From Chara braunii (lineage: Eukaryota > Streptophyta > Charophyceae > Charales > Characeae): a stretch of DNA of 37,514 nucleotides. Within the stretch, counting starts at the first letter, position 1. Each line of letters begins with the position of its first letter. Shown here in pieces: positions 18,373-28,366 of the stretch. A program made the position numbers and the translations under genes. The notes below the pieces were generated by a model, which worked only from the letters and a program-made list of their open reading frames with translations, did not search any database and had not been told where the DNA came from. Location of the stretch: the NCBI GenBank assembly GCA_003427395.1, contig BFEA01000204.1, positions 1,335,547-1,373,060 of the forward strand, in the 5' to 3' direction.

Positions 18373-18634
18373 TAGGGGTGTTATTTTCGACGAATTTTAC
18401 ATATTTGGATCAATAATGAAAAAGTTGGCATTTCGCTGAATTCGTTGGGCGCTTCGTTTGACCTCGAAAAGTGTTTCTGTGTTAGGGTTTTATAGTGTTT
18501 TTTTTTCCTTTTTTTTTTTTGGCCTGTTTTTTTTTTATTTTTATGTTTGCACTATGGGCCCATATTGTTTGTCTTTGAAATTTTCGCTGAAGTTTGCACC
18601 GAAATTGTTGGCGAATATTCGGCCCCCGGTTATG
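18373..18634. mobile_element. Possible T-core element with TTCG/CGAA arrays
   Basis: It starts TAGGGGTGT, close to hAT-type tips, at the point where the LINE stops. Both sides of a T-rich core (about 18500-18545) carry TTCG/CGAA motifs (ATTTTCGACGAA, GAATTCG and CTTCG at left; TTTTCGC, CCGAAA, GGCGAA and ATTCGG at right). The right limit near CCGGTTATG is a guess and no target duplication is seen. The T-rich core could instead be the complement of a retrocopy's A tail (see the eS10 entry). Confidence 0.3.
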
Positions 18635-18678
18635 CACAACAACTATACTCCATCATGACTCCCGCAAAAAATGGCAAT

Positions 18679-18990
18679 TTAAAACTCGTCCGCAGGGGAA
18701 GGCCGAGGAGTGGGAGGAGCACCACTGCTGAAACCACCATCACCCCAGCCAAATCCACGTTCACGGAAGTCCGACCTGTACTCTCCTGGAGCACCACCCT
18801 TCTTGCCAAAACCACCAGGAGCCCAAGGGGGACCAGATGCACGGTACACCTCTCTATCTCCAAAGCCTCGTCGACTTCTTCAATGTAGAGGGAACAATCT
18901 CTGATGGCACATTCAAGTGTGTTCGAAGGAACTCGATTCAATCGTTTGTCAAATACCAATAATATAATGACGCCAAAAAGGATCTCTTTT
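18679..18990 (-). pseudogene. RPS10: Ribosomal protein eS10 pseudogene
   Basis: On the minus strand the frame reads YYWYLTND, a TGA stop (18938-18940, at a position normally Gly), IEFLRTHLNVPSEIVPSTL and KKSTR. After a frame change near 18865 it reads RRGFGDREVYRASG, then GGFGKKGGAPGEYRSDF and a Gly-rich tail, ending at TAA (18679-18681). These match the C-terminal half of the 40S protein eS10 (YYW.LTNEGIEFLRTYLNLP, then FGDR..YR and KGGAP.(D/E)Y). The first half of the ~180-residue protein is missing. No intron is seen within it, and A-rich sequence lies about 135 bp past the stop, so a retrocopy is likely. Confidence 0.8.
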
Positions 18991-19600
18991 TTTTCTCAAT
19001 ACGGATTTGCTCGATCTTTACGAGCGGTCAAAGTAGACCGCTCGGAATGCGCAACGTAAAATTATACCGGGGTTCTAAGACACGAAGCGATCACTCTCAC
19101 AATCACAATGTGACTCCCTTCAAAATATACTCGTGATCGCAGGCGAAATCAATCTCGACTTCAACTCGCTAAAACATACCTACAACACCAAAAATCCAAT
19201 CATTTACAAACCACACACTACACGAGGTCAACTTTAACCACTCCCTGCACTCATACCCCTTATCCACACAAGCCCCAGCCTTTATCCAACCTTCTAAAGA
19301 AAAATACTCATTCCTTTTTAAATGGTCATTTAGTAAAAGTATGGGTAAAACCCCGAAGAAAACAATTCAACCCACTGGGGCTAAGGCCAATAGGTTGAGC
19401 AGAGAGAGTGAGTTAGTTGAGCCAGAAAACCGACTTGTTATCAAAAGATAATAGAAGACGATCCTTGTTGGATCGGGATGAAACTAGTCAGATTTTGAAT
19501 CAAGGTGACCAAAGAAGACTTGTAACACAACCTAGGCCAAATCCCAATACTAAACTTGAAGTATATGGAGAATAAACCCCCATATCACATCTCACCCTGA
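18991..19600. other. No recognised gene
   Basis: Upstream of the eS10 relic I searched for the N-terminal eS10 sequence on the minus strand and did not find it. A GC-containing inverted pair, ACGAGCGGTC and GACCGCTCGG, lies at about 19020-19045. Nothing else can be supported. Confidence 0.5.
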
Positions 19601-19931
19601 GTAGCACGGCGAACGTGTTCGCGCCCGTTCACGTTCGCGCGAACAGCTCGCGAACATGTTCGGGCGAACATTATTTTTTTTTCATAATTAAAAAAAGAAA
19701 AAATCGGTTTTTTATTTTTAACTCATGATTGGCTACAAATTTGAACATGACTCCAAGGCAAAAGTTGCTTGTATTGTTATTTTACATAACATATATTTTT
19801 TTCAGATTTTTATGAGAACCTTTTTTTTTTTTTTTAATATTTTTTATGTTCGCGTTCGGAGGGTTTTGGGCGCTTGTTCACGTTCGGGCGAACATGTTCA
19901 CGTTCGCCTCCGAACGCGAACATGGTGCTAC
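19601..19931. mobile_element. Short inverted-repeat element with GTTCG/CGAAC arrays
   Basis: The ends are GTAGCAC (19601-19607) and GTGCTAC (19925-19931), perfect inverted repeats. Each end is packed with GTTCG or CGAAC, seven on each side by count, often as GTTCGCGCGAAC-like palindromes. The core (about 19707-19812) aligns with 10650-10756 at about 80%, ending in both with TTTTTTTCAGATTTTT. I see no 8-bp target duplication. There is no coding capacity, so it is a non-autonomous DNA element or a family of unknown type. Confidence 0.65.
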
Positions 19932-20939
19932 GTAGATCTCAGCCTAAGACTTAATCTAAATCTGCCTCTTAATGGGTGCCAAAAGAATAAGGAAAATTAT
20001 GGCATCACCTCCCCTATACAGGGTGGATCCCCAAAGTTTTCCTTATCAAAATGTAATCTAACTCCTTGAAACTAAGAAAATTTTGACAGCACTCCCTCTA
20101 GAGAAAGTGCCTTTTTAGAATTTATACTCAGTTGAATATGAAATCTGAAAACGATCTTTAACTTTACAGAGTCAAATTTTGTCTCTCTCTCTGATTTAGT
20201 AAAAAATTGGGCAGCATCTTTTTAACGCTGATCATTATATTACGTAATGACATGCATGGGCACATCCGCGCTCCACGATTCACATGTAAAAGAAAATGAG
20301 ACTGAATTTTCCCCTAGAATGTGGGAAGATACGCCGTCACATTCAAGCGTTCTCAATAGTGACGCAGCCCTTGCACTCTAGCCTGACCAAACCACTAACC
20401 TACAACAACAACTAACATCGTAATCAGATTCACCCTCCTCTAAAACCTCAAAATCGCCTCTTTACCCACTTCAATTTGTTGAGAATCGAGCAAGTTACTC
20501 GTTCTTTTCCCCGATCAAGCTCGTCTTCGTCATCCTCGACTCCTTCTTTCAGTATACCTGGCACGGATCCGCGTCTAGATTCCTTCCATTCTCCCTTGCT
20601 ATTTTCTTCCTTTGATTCGATGTCGTTATTCCACTTCCCTCCCTAGGGGCCATACCAATCTTCTCTGTATCATTCCTAATTTTAACATATGTCCCAAAGG
20701 ACGATGTTGGGGCCGTGGCTCAGCGATGTGGTCGTGGTACCACCCCGCCGCAGGTAAATCAGGACTATGTTTTCTGGGCAGCTAGTCGTATCGGAATTCA
20801 AATGCAAATATGTATATCAACAGTTCACCGGTGTGCTAACTAAGCTAACCCTGTTGATTCCATTGTTAGTTTCCGAAACAGTACCAGTCCGGTCTTGAAA
20901 ACGGGACTTTAAAATTAAGGGTAGAATAATAATTGATAA
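19932..20939. other. No recognised gene
   Basis: Moderately AT-rich sequence. At 20714-20723 GTGGCTCAGC recalls a pol III A box but I find no B box at a suitable distance. Confidence 0.5.
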
Positions 20940-21190
20940 TAAGAAAAATAAACATCAGAAAAACAGAGGGGAGGGGGAGGAACCACTGACACCCCCTTGG
21001 TCCCACCAAACCGGCCCGTTGTTGGGACTGGTAACAGAAACCAAGGGGCATAGTTTTGTCGAACCCTCAACCCCCCGGTTCCTTCAATATTCTTCATCGC
21101 TCCTTCGCCGCTCGTCATTGGTGTCGATCCCGGTACCTCCATGGTGAGTCCAAAGACGTAACCAATAGTGCTAGGCCCAAGGCTGATATT
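20940..21190 (-). mobile_element. SINE candidate with tRNA-like head
   Basis: On the minus strand TAGCACTATTGG (complement of 21162-21173) approximates the pol III A box and GGATCGACACC (complement of 21120-21130) matches the B box at ten of eleven positions. The start-to-start distance of 43 bp is that of a tRNA. Downstream sequence reaches a T/A-rich stretch near 20940. No target duplication was identified, so the limits are approximate. Confidence 0.35.
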
Positions 21191-21819
21191 ACCTGTCGTG
21201 CAATTCCATATAAGTGCGTGTTGCGTGGCCCGACCAAAACATGCCAAGGCTGCACCTTGGCCTACCAGCTAGACTTACAATCGCCGCTCCCACAGGCTTT
21301 CAGCACAAAGGGCCAAACTTTGCCTGAGCGCACGCACAGTACGGTCAAACGTACCAACCGAACAAAATTCGTTTAATCCTTATTTTTAATCGAGAAGTCA
21401 ACTGGCTAAATGTGCCGGCTCTGAAAATTATCAAAAAAATTAATTAAAAAAAATTACACGTGCCTTCAAAACCGCGCGCCCACGCATGCCCTATCTTTCC
21501 TCTGAACGTATAGTTGGTCACAAACACAAAACAAGCCGCGAGATTGCGAAGCACACCAAACTTTCTTACCCATTTCAAATCAAACTTTTTTTTTGTCACT
21601 TGCAAAAACCAGGGCAGATACCCTTGTAAGGGTATTCCGGTGAAACTCCGACGAAACAGTTTGTCACAGCCCCTCGTTTGTTGTCCTCTTCTCCCTCTCT
21701 GCCTACGGTTTACCGGGCAGTTCTATTTGACGATATACATATTATATATATATATGGCTAAAACCAAACAAATAAAAAGTTTGACTTTCAATTTTGGACC
21801 TTCCCTCCACTCCAAACAT
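21191..21819. other. No recognised gene
   Basis: Transitional sequence leading into the pyrimidine-rich satellite. Nothing coding or structural can be supported. Confidence 0.5.
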
Positions 21820-22932
21820 CTATTGTACAATACTCCACTTTACTCTACTCCACTATACTCTCTTCTTCCTTACTCTACTCGTACTCTCCTCTTCTCTCCT
21901 ATATTCGACAACTGTATCGTACTTTACTCTATTCCAGTCTACCCTGCTCTCTCTTCTCTGCTCTCTACTCTGTTGTCTGTTGTTTGCTTTCTGCTTTGTG
22001 CATTCTTCTCGCCACTCTCTCCACTCTCTCCTCTATTCTACTATCTATTTTTGACTGTTGACACCCTACTCTCTGCTCTATGCTCCAGTGTGCTATCTGA
22101 TGTCTGTTCTCTGCACTCTACTCTCCATTCTCATATCTCTTCTCTACTCTCCACTTTGTACTCTCTACTCCTTACTCTTTGCCCTGTACTCTACTCTTCT
22201 CTACTCTCTACTGTCTTTTATCTACTATGTACTCTACTTTTCTTTGACTGAGTCTAATCTTCTCTGCTTTGTATTGCAATGTCAACCGTCTCCTCTCTTC
22301 TCCTCTTTCCTCTCTTCTCCTCTTTCCTCTCTTCTCCTCTTTCCTCTCTACTCTCCCATCTTCTACTCCATACTGCCTACTCTTTTCCTCTCTATTCTAC
22401 CCTATTGTACTCTCCTGTGCTCTGCCCTGCAGTCCTCTGCTCTCTTCTACTGCAGTGCTCTGCTTTACTCTGCTCTACACTATCTCGGCTGTCTACTCTA
22501 CTCTACATTCCACTCTCTACTCTCTTCTCTACTCTCTGCTCTCTAGTCTACACTGCTGTTCGCAACGCAACTCTACTCTACTCTACTCTGCTTTACCCTA
22601 GTCTATTGTACTCTACTGTACTCTCCTCTCCTCTCCTCTCATTCCTCTATCCTCTTTGCTCTACTCTGCTCTACACTCTCTACCTACTCTTTGCTCGCTA
22701 TGCTACTTTATGCTGCTCTGCTCTATACTCTAGACTACAGCAGACTGAGTAGAGCAGAGGATGGGAGAGAAAGGGAGAGGACCGAAGTGAGCACATAGTA
22801 GAGTACAATAGAATTTAGGATAAGCTTTCGTAAAGTAGACATTAGAGGAGAGAAGAGAAGAGAAGAGTAGACAGTAGAGTAGAGTAGAGTGTACAGTACA
22901 GTAGAGTGGAGTAGCGTAGAGTAGAGTAGAGA

Positions 22933-23152
22933 NNNNNNNNNNNNNNNNNNNNNNNNNNNNNNNNNNNNNNNNNNNNNNNNNNNNNNNNNNNNNNNNNNNN
23001 NNNNNNNNNNNNNNNNNNNNNNNNNNNNNNNNNNNNNNNNNNNNNNNNNNNNNNNNNNNNNNNNNNNNNNNNNNNNNNNNNNNNNNNNNNNNNNNNNNNN
23101 NNNNNNNNNNNNNNNNNNNNNNNNNNNNNNNNNNNNNNNNNNNNNNNNNNNN
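22933..23152. other. Assembly gap of 220 Ns
   Basis: The gap lies inside the satellite. A ~105-bp sequence left of it (22828-22932) is nearly identical to one shortly after it (23176-23279), so the gap size and the duplication itself may be assembly artefacts. Confidence 0.99.
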
Positions 23153-23633
23153 AAAAAAAGGAAAAAAAAAAGTTACAAGTTGACATTAGAGGAGAGAAGA
23201 GAAGAGAAGAGTAGACAGTAGAGTAGAGTAGAGTGTACAGTACAGTATAGTGGAGTAGCATAGAGTAGAGTAGAGAGCAGAGAGTAGAGAAGAGCATAGA
23301 GTTTTCTACCCTACTCTCTACTCTCCACTGTACTCTTCACTCTGCTCTATTCTTCTCTCCAACTCTTCACTCTGCTCTATTCTTCTCTCCAACTCTTCAC
23401 TCTGCTCTATTCTTCTCTCCTTTCTACTGTCCACTCTAAATTCCACTATCTACTCTATTGTCGGCTCTCTACTCTACTCTTTACTCTACTTTGTACTTTA
23501 CTTTGTACTTTACTCTGTACTCTACTCTCTGCTCTGCTTTGTGCTCCCTGCTCGCTGCTCTTTGCTCTCCACACTATGCACTCTTCCCTTTGCAGTCTGT
23601 CTGCTCTTGTGCATCATCGTCGTCATGTCACAA

Positions 23634-24146
23634 TGAGGATTCACCTACTATTTTAATATACTCCCCTCTCCTCTCATCTCCTCTCATCTCCTCCCCTCTG
23701 CTCTCTTCTCCTCTCCTCTCCTCTGCTATCCTCTGCTCTCCTTTGCTCTGCTCTGCTCTCCTCTGCTTTGCTCTGCTCTACCTCTCCTCTATCTCTCCTC
23801 TCCTCTTCTCTCCTATCCTGTAGAGTACAGATTAGTTGAATGGAGTGGAGTGAATAGAGTAGAGTACAATGGAGTATGAGGATTCAACTACTATTTTAAT
23901 ATACTCCCCTCCCCTCTCATCTCCTCCCCTCTACTCTCCTCTCCTCTGCTCCCCTCAACTCTCCTCAACTCTCCTCAGCCTTCCTCTACTCTGCTCTGCT
24001 CTGCCCCGCTCTCCTCTGCTCTGCTCTGCTCTGCTCTACCTTTGTCTACCTCTCCTCTCCTCTCCTCCCCTCTCCTGTCTTGTAGAGTAGAGTACATTAT
24101 AGTTGAATAGAGTGGAGTAGAATAGAGTAGAGTACAATGGAGTAAT
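23634..24146. repeat. ~243-bp higher-order repeat within the satellite
   Basis: Both copies begin TGAGGATTCA (23634 and 23877), continue CTACTATTTTAATATACTCC, pass through a CTC-rich stretch and end in a purine-rich tail containing GTAGAGT, AGTTGAAT and AGAGTACAATGGAGTA. The second copy is longer (about 267 bp). Confidence 0.88.
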
Positions 24147-25303
24147 CTTCTCTACTCTACTCTACTCTACTCTACTTTACTCTACTCTACTAATCTCCTC
24201 TCCTCTCCTCTCCTCTCCTCTCCTCTCTCCACTCTACTCTACTCTTTTCTTCCCCACTCGACTCCTGTCCTCCTCCTCTCCTCTCCTGTCCTCTCCTCCC
24301 CTCCCCTTCTCTACTCTCCTCTACCCTCATCTACTCTCCTTTCTACTCTACTTAACTACTCCACTCCATGCTGCTCCACTCTGCTCTATACTCTCTACTG
24401 TCTACTTTCCACTCTACTCTCTACTCTACTCTACGGTGCTCTCTACTCTTCTCCACGCTGCCTTACTCTACACTGCTCTCTACTTTCTTCTCACTACTCT
24501 CCACTGCACTCTCTACTCTACTCCTCTCCGTTGTTTTGTTGTCTATTCTAATCTACTCTCTGCTGTCTAGGCTGGTCTGCTCTTCTCTACTCTACTCTAC
24601 TCTACTCTACGCCTCTACTGTTTATTCTCTACACCCTACTCTACTACTCTCTACTCTATTGTCAACTTTTCTCTACTCTCTCTCTTCTCGGCGCTCTACT
24701 CTTCTCTACTCCTACTCTATTCAACTCCTGCTCAACTCAACTGGACTTGACTCTGTCTATGTATCCATCCATCTCTTCTCTACTCTACTCTCTGCTCTGT
24801 TGTCTGGTCTCTGCTCACTGCGCTCTACGCTCTGCACTCTTTTCTCTACTTTCTACTCTACTTTACTCTACCGTAGTCTACTCTACTCTACTCGAGTAAA
24901 GAACGGTACAGTAGGAGCACTGTAGGAGTAGAGAGTGCAGAGTGTAGAGAGCAAGTAGCAGACAACAGACAACAGACTAGAGAGTAGAGTTGCACTCTAC
25001 TCCCTACTCTACTCTATTTTACTCTACTCTGGTCTACTCTGCTCTATTCTACTGTACTGCACTTTGCACTCTACCCTACACTCTACTGTACACTCGTCAC
25101 CTGTGTACTCTTCACTCTACTCTCTCCTCTACTCTTTACTGTCTACTCTACACTCTACTCCACTCTGCTTTGTTGTACTCTCTATTCTCTACTCTACTTT
25201 GTGCTCTCTATTGTACGCTGCTCCACCCCGCTACTACACTCTTTTACTCTACTCTACTCTTATGTCATGTATCAAAATTTATCTGATATGTCCGTCGGCC
25301 AAT

Positions 25304-25400
25304 CCATCCATCCATCCATCCATCCATTTGCACACCCCTCCCTCCCTCCCTCCCTCCCTCCCTCGGTGCACCCACCTATCCATCCATCTATCCATGTCCG
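25304..25400. repeat. (ATCC)n and (CTCC)n tetranucleotide repeats
   Basis: ATCC units occupy about 25304-25330 and again 25379-25396; CTCC units occupy about 25339-25364. Confidence 0.9.
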
Positions 25401-25439
25401 CCTTTCTCCCTTACCTCTGTCTCACCCCTTGCCCCCTGA

Positions 25440-26264
25440 CCACTTATTTGTCTTGATGGAGGCTTAGGAGGAGGTTAGTTTTGTGTCTCCACGGTATGTT
25501 GCATTTATGGCATGGGAGCTTTGAGTTATGTCTTGAAGGCGTGGCGGTGTCTGGGACATATTTTTATTGCGGCTAAGGAGGGGTTAATTCTTCGTTTCCA
25601 AGAGCACCATTCTTTCTCATTACGGTTTGATGTACTTCATCCATCTATTCTTGTTTTCCAAGCCAGGGGGAAGGGAACATGGACGAACATGGATGGAAAT
25701 CAGGTGTAAATACAGGGTAGAATAGCCAGAAGGCCTATTAGTCTCTTGGCAAAATAGAGAGACAAGAGTAGCACATTGCCTATAAAAAATAATGGCTTTG
25801 GCAAAAATGAAGAGACAAGCGGGAGAGACATGAGTAGCGTTGTGTACATAAAATGAACGCTTTTCAAACGCCCGGTGGGCGAAAACAAGAAATAGACTAT
25901 TAGGGAGCACACTAGTAAAATTGGAAGACCTTGACATGGCGATTAGAGGCCTGCGAGACTGCTAGGACCCCCTCCGGGCATCTCGCCTTTCTTGGGATCC
26001 CCCTGGTGACTGGGTGCTGCTAGTAAGCTTCCCAATCATCAGGGAAACCCCTGAAGAAGAGCCAGGGTCTGGGGAGGGGCGTGGTTTGTAGCAGTCCCCC
26101 CCTTGGGCAGGTGACCAGGTCGGCAAGGGTAAAGGTGTTTCCCTAAGTCTTTTCTTCATTCCCCTTCCTTCTCCGCCCTCCCCCTCGCTTCTATGTTGTG
26201 GATACATGCTTGTCGGTGATAAGCAACCGGACTGATGTGCCCCAGAATAGAAGGGGCTGTGGTT
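25440..26264. other. No recognised gene
   Basis: This lies between the simple repeats and the LTR retrotransposon. A loose repeat of ~35 bp (GAGACAAGAGTAGC... near 25762 and GAGACATGAGTAGC... near 25825) is the only structure I see. Confidence 0.5.
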
Positions 26265-26268
26265 TATT
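26265..26268. other. Target-site duplication, left
   Basis: TATT, matched by TATT at 31573-31576. Confidence 0.9.
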
Positions 26269-27285
26269 TGCAATGAACCCAGATCGTGAAGACACTCGTC
26301 AACAATGCAAGTCCAGAATATCAAGCCGCTGATGATTACCAATAATCAAAATCGTGTCCAGAAAGAGTGAGATGAGATAATCATACACAAACGAAGGAGA
26401 GAGGAGGGAGATTAGACAAAGGAGAGGAATAATGTACAAGGCCCACTCCTGCTTCGGGCTCCCTCCTCGATCACCAACTCAGTAATCAATAGTCTGAATG
26501 CATGTCCGAAGTCTTAACTACAATGTGACACGTGGCACATCTAATCAGTCTCTCATCAGCGATGGAGCAATGTCGACATGAAGACAACCAGGTGAGTATC
26601 CACAATCCCTCCACAGTCCTGATCTCCTCCTGAAGTGACGATGAAACAAAACAGCAGTGTCGATCACATAGTCCCAGCCATAGAACACGTGGCAGCAGCC
26701 ACGTCAGCAATAACGCGTGGCAGCTGCCACGTCAGCATGCCTTGAAGACAGTAGCCAGCCAGCCACCATGTCGAGCTAGCAGCGAGTCGCCGCAAATCTC
26801 CCAAATGCCAGCACAAAGCCAGCGTCCACGAGCGTCGCAGCGTCGAGCCAGCGTCGCGTCGTCAACGCGTGAAGCCAGCATTGACGCCAGACAGAATGAA
26901 TGTCAAAGCCAGGAAGTCAGCGCTTATGTAGTGTTGACGCGGGGTCCGGACCCCGGATGCTGCATCCCTCAGCCGTCCAGATCTCAATGCAAATGAGGGC
27001 CCAGATTTATCTGAAACCGAATTCCCTCTGACCTGGATGCTGTCTGGGGACCTGCGCACAACAAGTGAGTGTATCCAACCAAGGGCCTGGGCGTGGTACC
27101 TTTGACTCTACAGTTGACTTTGACCTTTGAATTTCCAGTATGCAACATTTTGTCACACAACCAAACGCAGCAGACTCAGGCCTGGGCGACGTCTTGGTCA
27201 CACAGCCCAGCGCAGACCAACCCAAGTCTGCGTTGCGTGGGGCGAAGTTCTGGGCCCCAGGCTGCCTCTGAACAGGGTTACTGCA
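26269..27285 (-). repeat. 3' LTR
   Basis: 1017 bp, downstream LTR in the element's orientation. It holds two exact CACGTCAGC boxes (26700-26708, 26728-26736) and the perfect palindrome CGTGGCAGCTGCCACG (26716-26731). It has an 8-bp insertion relative to the other LTR. Confidence 0.95.
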
Positions 27286-27324
27286 TTCCTGCCGGCCCAT
27301 TTTCGAGTTCCACCACAGAAATAT

Positions 27325-27813
27325 TTAAGACTTTAACCCTCGTTCACAAGCAGCGACAATATCAGGAGCAGTTTCAAATAGTTCTCTTCTACTAAACCAT
27401 CTGTCCTCAGATGGTGCTTGAGACCTGAAACGTACCTTGAAGTGCTTCTGAGGTCGTCCACGTCCTCCTGTAGAGAAGTAACCATGTTCTATGATTCTTT
27501 CTACCTCGTATCTGCCTTCCATAGATGGCAGAATCATAGATGGTCTGTGTGGAAATTCATTCCCTTCTACATAGGCCAACAGTTTGGACGCGTGAAAGAC
27601 ATGATATGTTTTGAGATGAGGGGGTATATCAATACGATAAGACGGTCCCTCTGCATCCCCAATTACTTTGAGAACTTCCCAGGGTCCAAAATAGACAGGC
27701 AAAAGTTTCTGAGACACATCTTCTTCTAAGGAATACTCTTTGGACTTTACCCAGACGAAATCACCTTCCTTAAAGGTGGATGGTCGACGATGTTCATTTG
27801 CTTGTTCGATCAT
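27325..27813 (-). pseudogene. Integrase C-terminus with GPY/F module and chromodomain
   Basis: A 162-residue minus-strand frame. Residues 10-25 read RPSTFKEGDFVWVKSK; 37-52 LLPVYFGPWEVLKVIG is the GPY/F module; 64-79 PPHLKTYHVFHASKLL; residues 101-158 form a chromodomain-like segment starting RYEVERIIEH, continuing KHFKVRFRSQ and ending ELFETAPDIVAACERG. In chromoviruses this domain guides integration to particular chromatin. The frame is open to its stop at 27325, so this is the best-preserved part of the element, but it is only a fragment of integrase. Confidence 0.88.
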
Positions 27814-27819
27814 CTGGTC

Positions 27820-28206
27820 CTAAGCTTTCTTTAAATTATCTTTTACCTTTTTTACGTTTTCTTGAAACAAAACTGCATACACTCGTGTCCCTGGAGGTAA
27901 CCTAAGGAACTGGTCCTGCGTTAGCACATCAATGGGACGCCTAGGTCTCCACCCCTTGTGCAGTGCATTTGGTGTATGGTTCGTAGCGGTGTGAACACTA
28001 TTGTTATATGCACTGGCTATCTTGGGTAAGTTCTCATCCCAATCAATCTGATCGGGTCTCACATACATGCGCAAGAGTTGCTGGCACAATCGGTTCATCT
28101 GCTCACTTTGTCCATTCGTTTCAGGGTGTCGCCTTGAAGCGTTCCCTAACCTCTGCGTAAGTTTTCTTGAATCCAAAATGACCTTCAGCATCGTGACATT
28201 CCCCAA
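27820..28206 (-). pseudogene. Integrase core, C-terminal half only
   Basis: The frame reads RRHPETNGQSEQMNRLCQQL (residues 25-44), the conserved block with the catalytic Glu, then YVRPDQIDWDENLPKIASAY and NNSVHTATNHTPN. Before residue 25 the sequence belongs to the N-terminal integrase region in another frame, so the part with the two catalytic aspartates has been deleted at about 28134. Confidence 0.88.
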
Positions 28207-28366
28207 TTAACAAACTTTTATTCTCTTCCTTGTGAGGAATACACAATCTTTGTTCAGTCTGGTCTAACAAGAAAAGCAAACCATCGGTTATACGGTAGTT
28301 GGGAAGTAGAGTTGGGTCTTTTGCAAGGATATTAATGATAGGTTTCCAAATAGGGTCAGTAACATA
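28135..28366 (-). pseudogene. Integrase N-terminal zinc-domain relic
   Basis: After a TGA stop (28367-28369) the same frame continues TDPIWKPIINILAKDP, RITDGLLFLLDQTEQRLCIP and ECHDAEGHFGFKKTY, the two histidines of the HHCC domain. The two cysteines and the catalytic core that should follow are missing because of the deletion at about 28134. Confidence 0.75.

Larger units (their letters stand above)
21820..25262. repeat. Degenerate TCTAC/GTAGA pentanucleotide satellite
   Basis: About 3.4 kb built on CTCTA/TCTAC units with TCTCC, TCTGC and TCTTC variants. The pyrimidine-rich sequence is on the plus strand except in purine-rich (inverted) patches at about 22740-22932, 23153-23300, 23820-23876, 24083-24146 and 24890-24988. 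Internal higher-order copies exist, such as an 18-bp unit three times from about 22291 and a 30-bp unit at 23341-23420. Long Ser/Leu/Thr/Tyr-rich open frames here are composition artefacts. Confidence 0.95.

Noticed and set aside
20711-20770. A tRNA-like A box (GTGGCTCAGC)
   Set aside because: No B box at a plausible distance.
21514-25456. Many long Ser/Leu/Thr/Tyr-rich frames
   Set aside because: All follow the CTCTA/TCTAC satellite, which lacks stops in some frames. There are no motifs.
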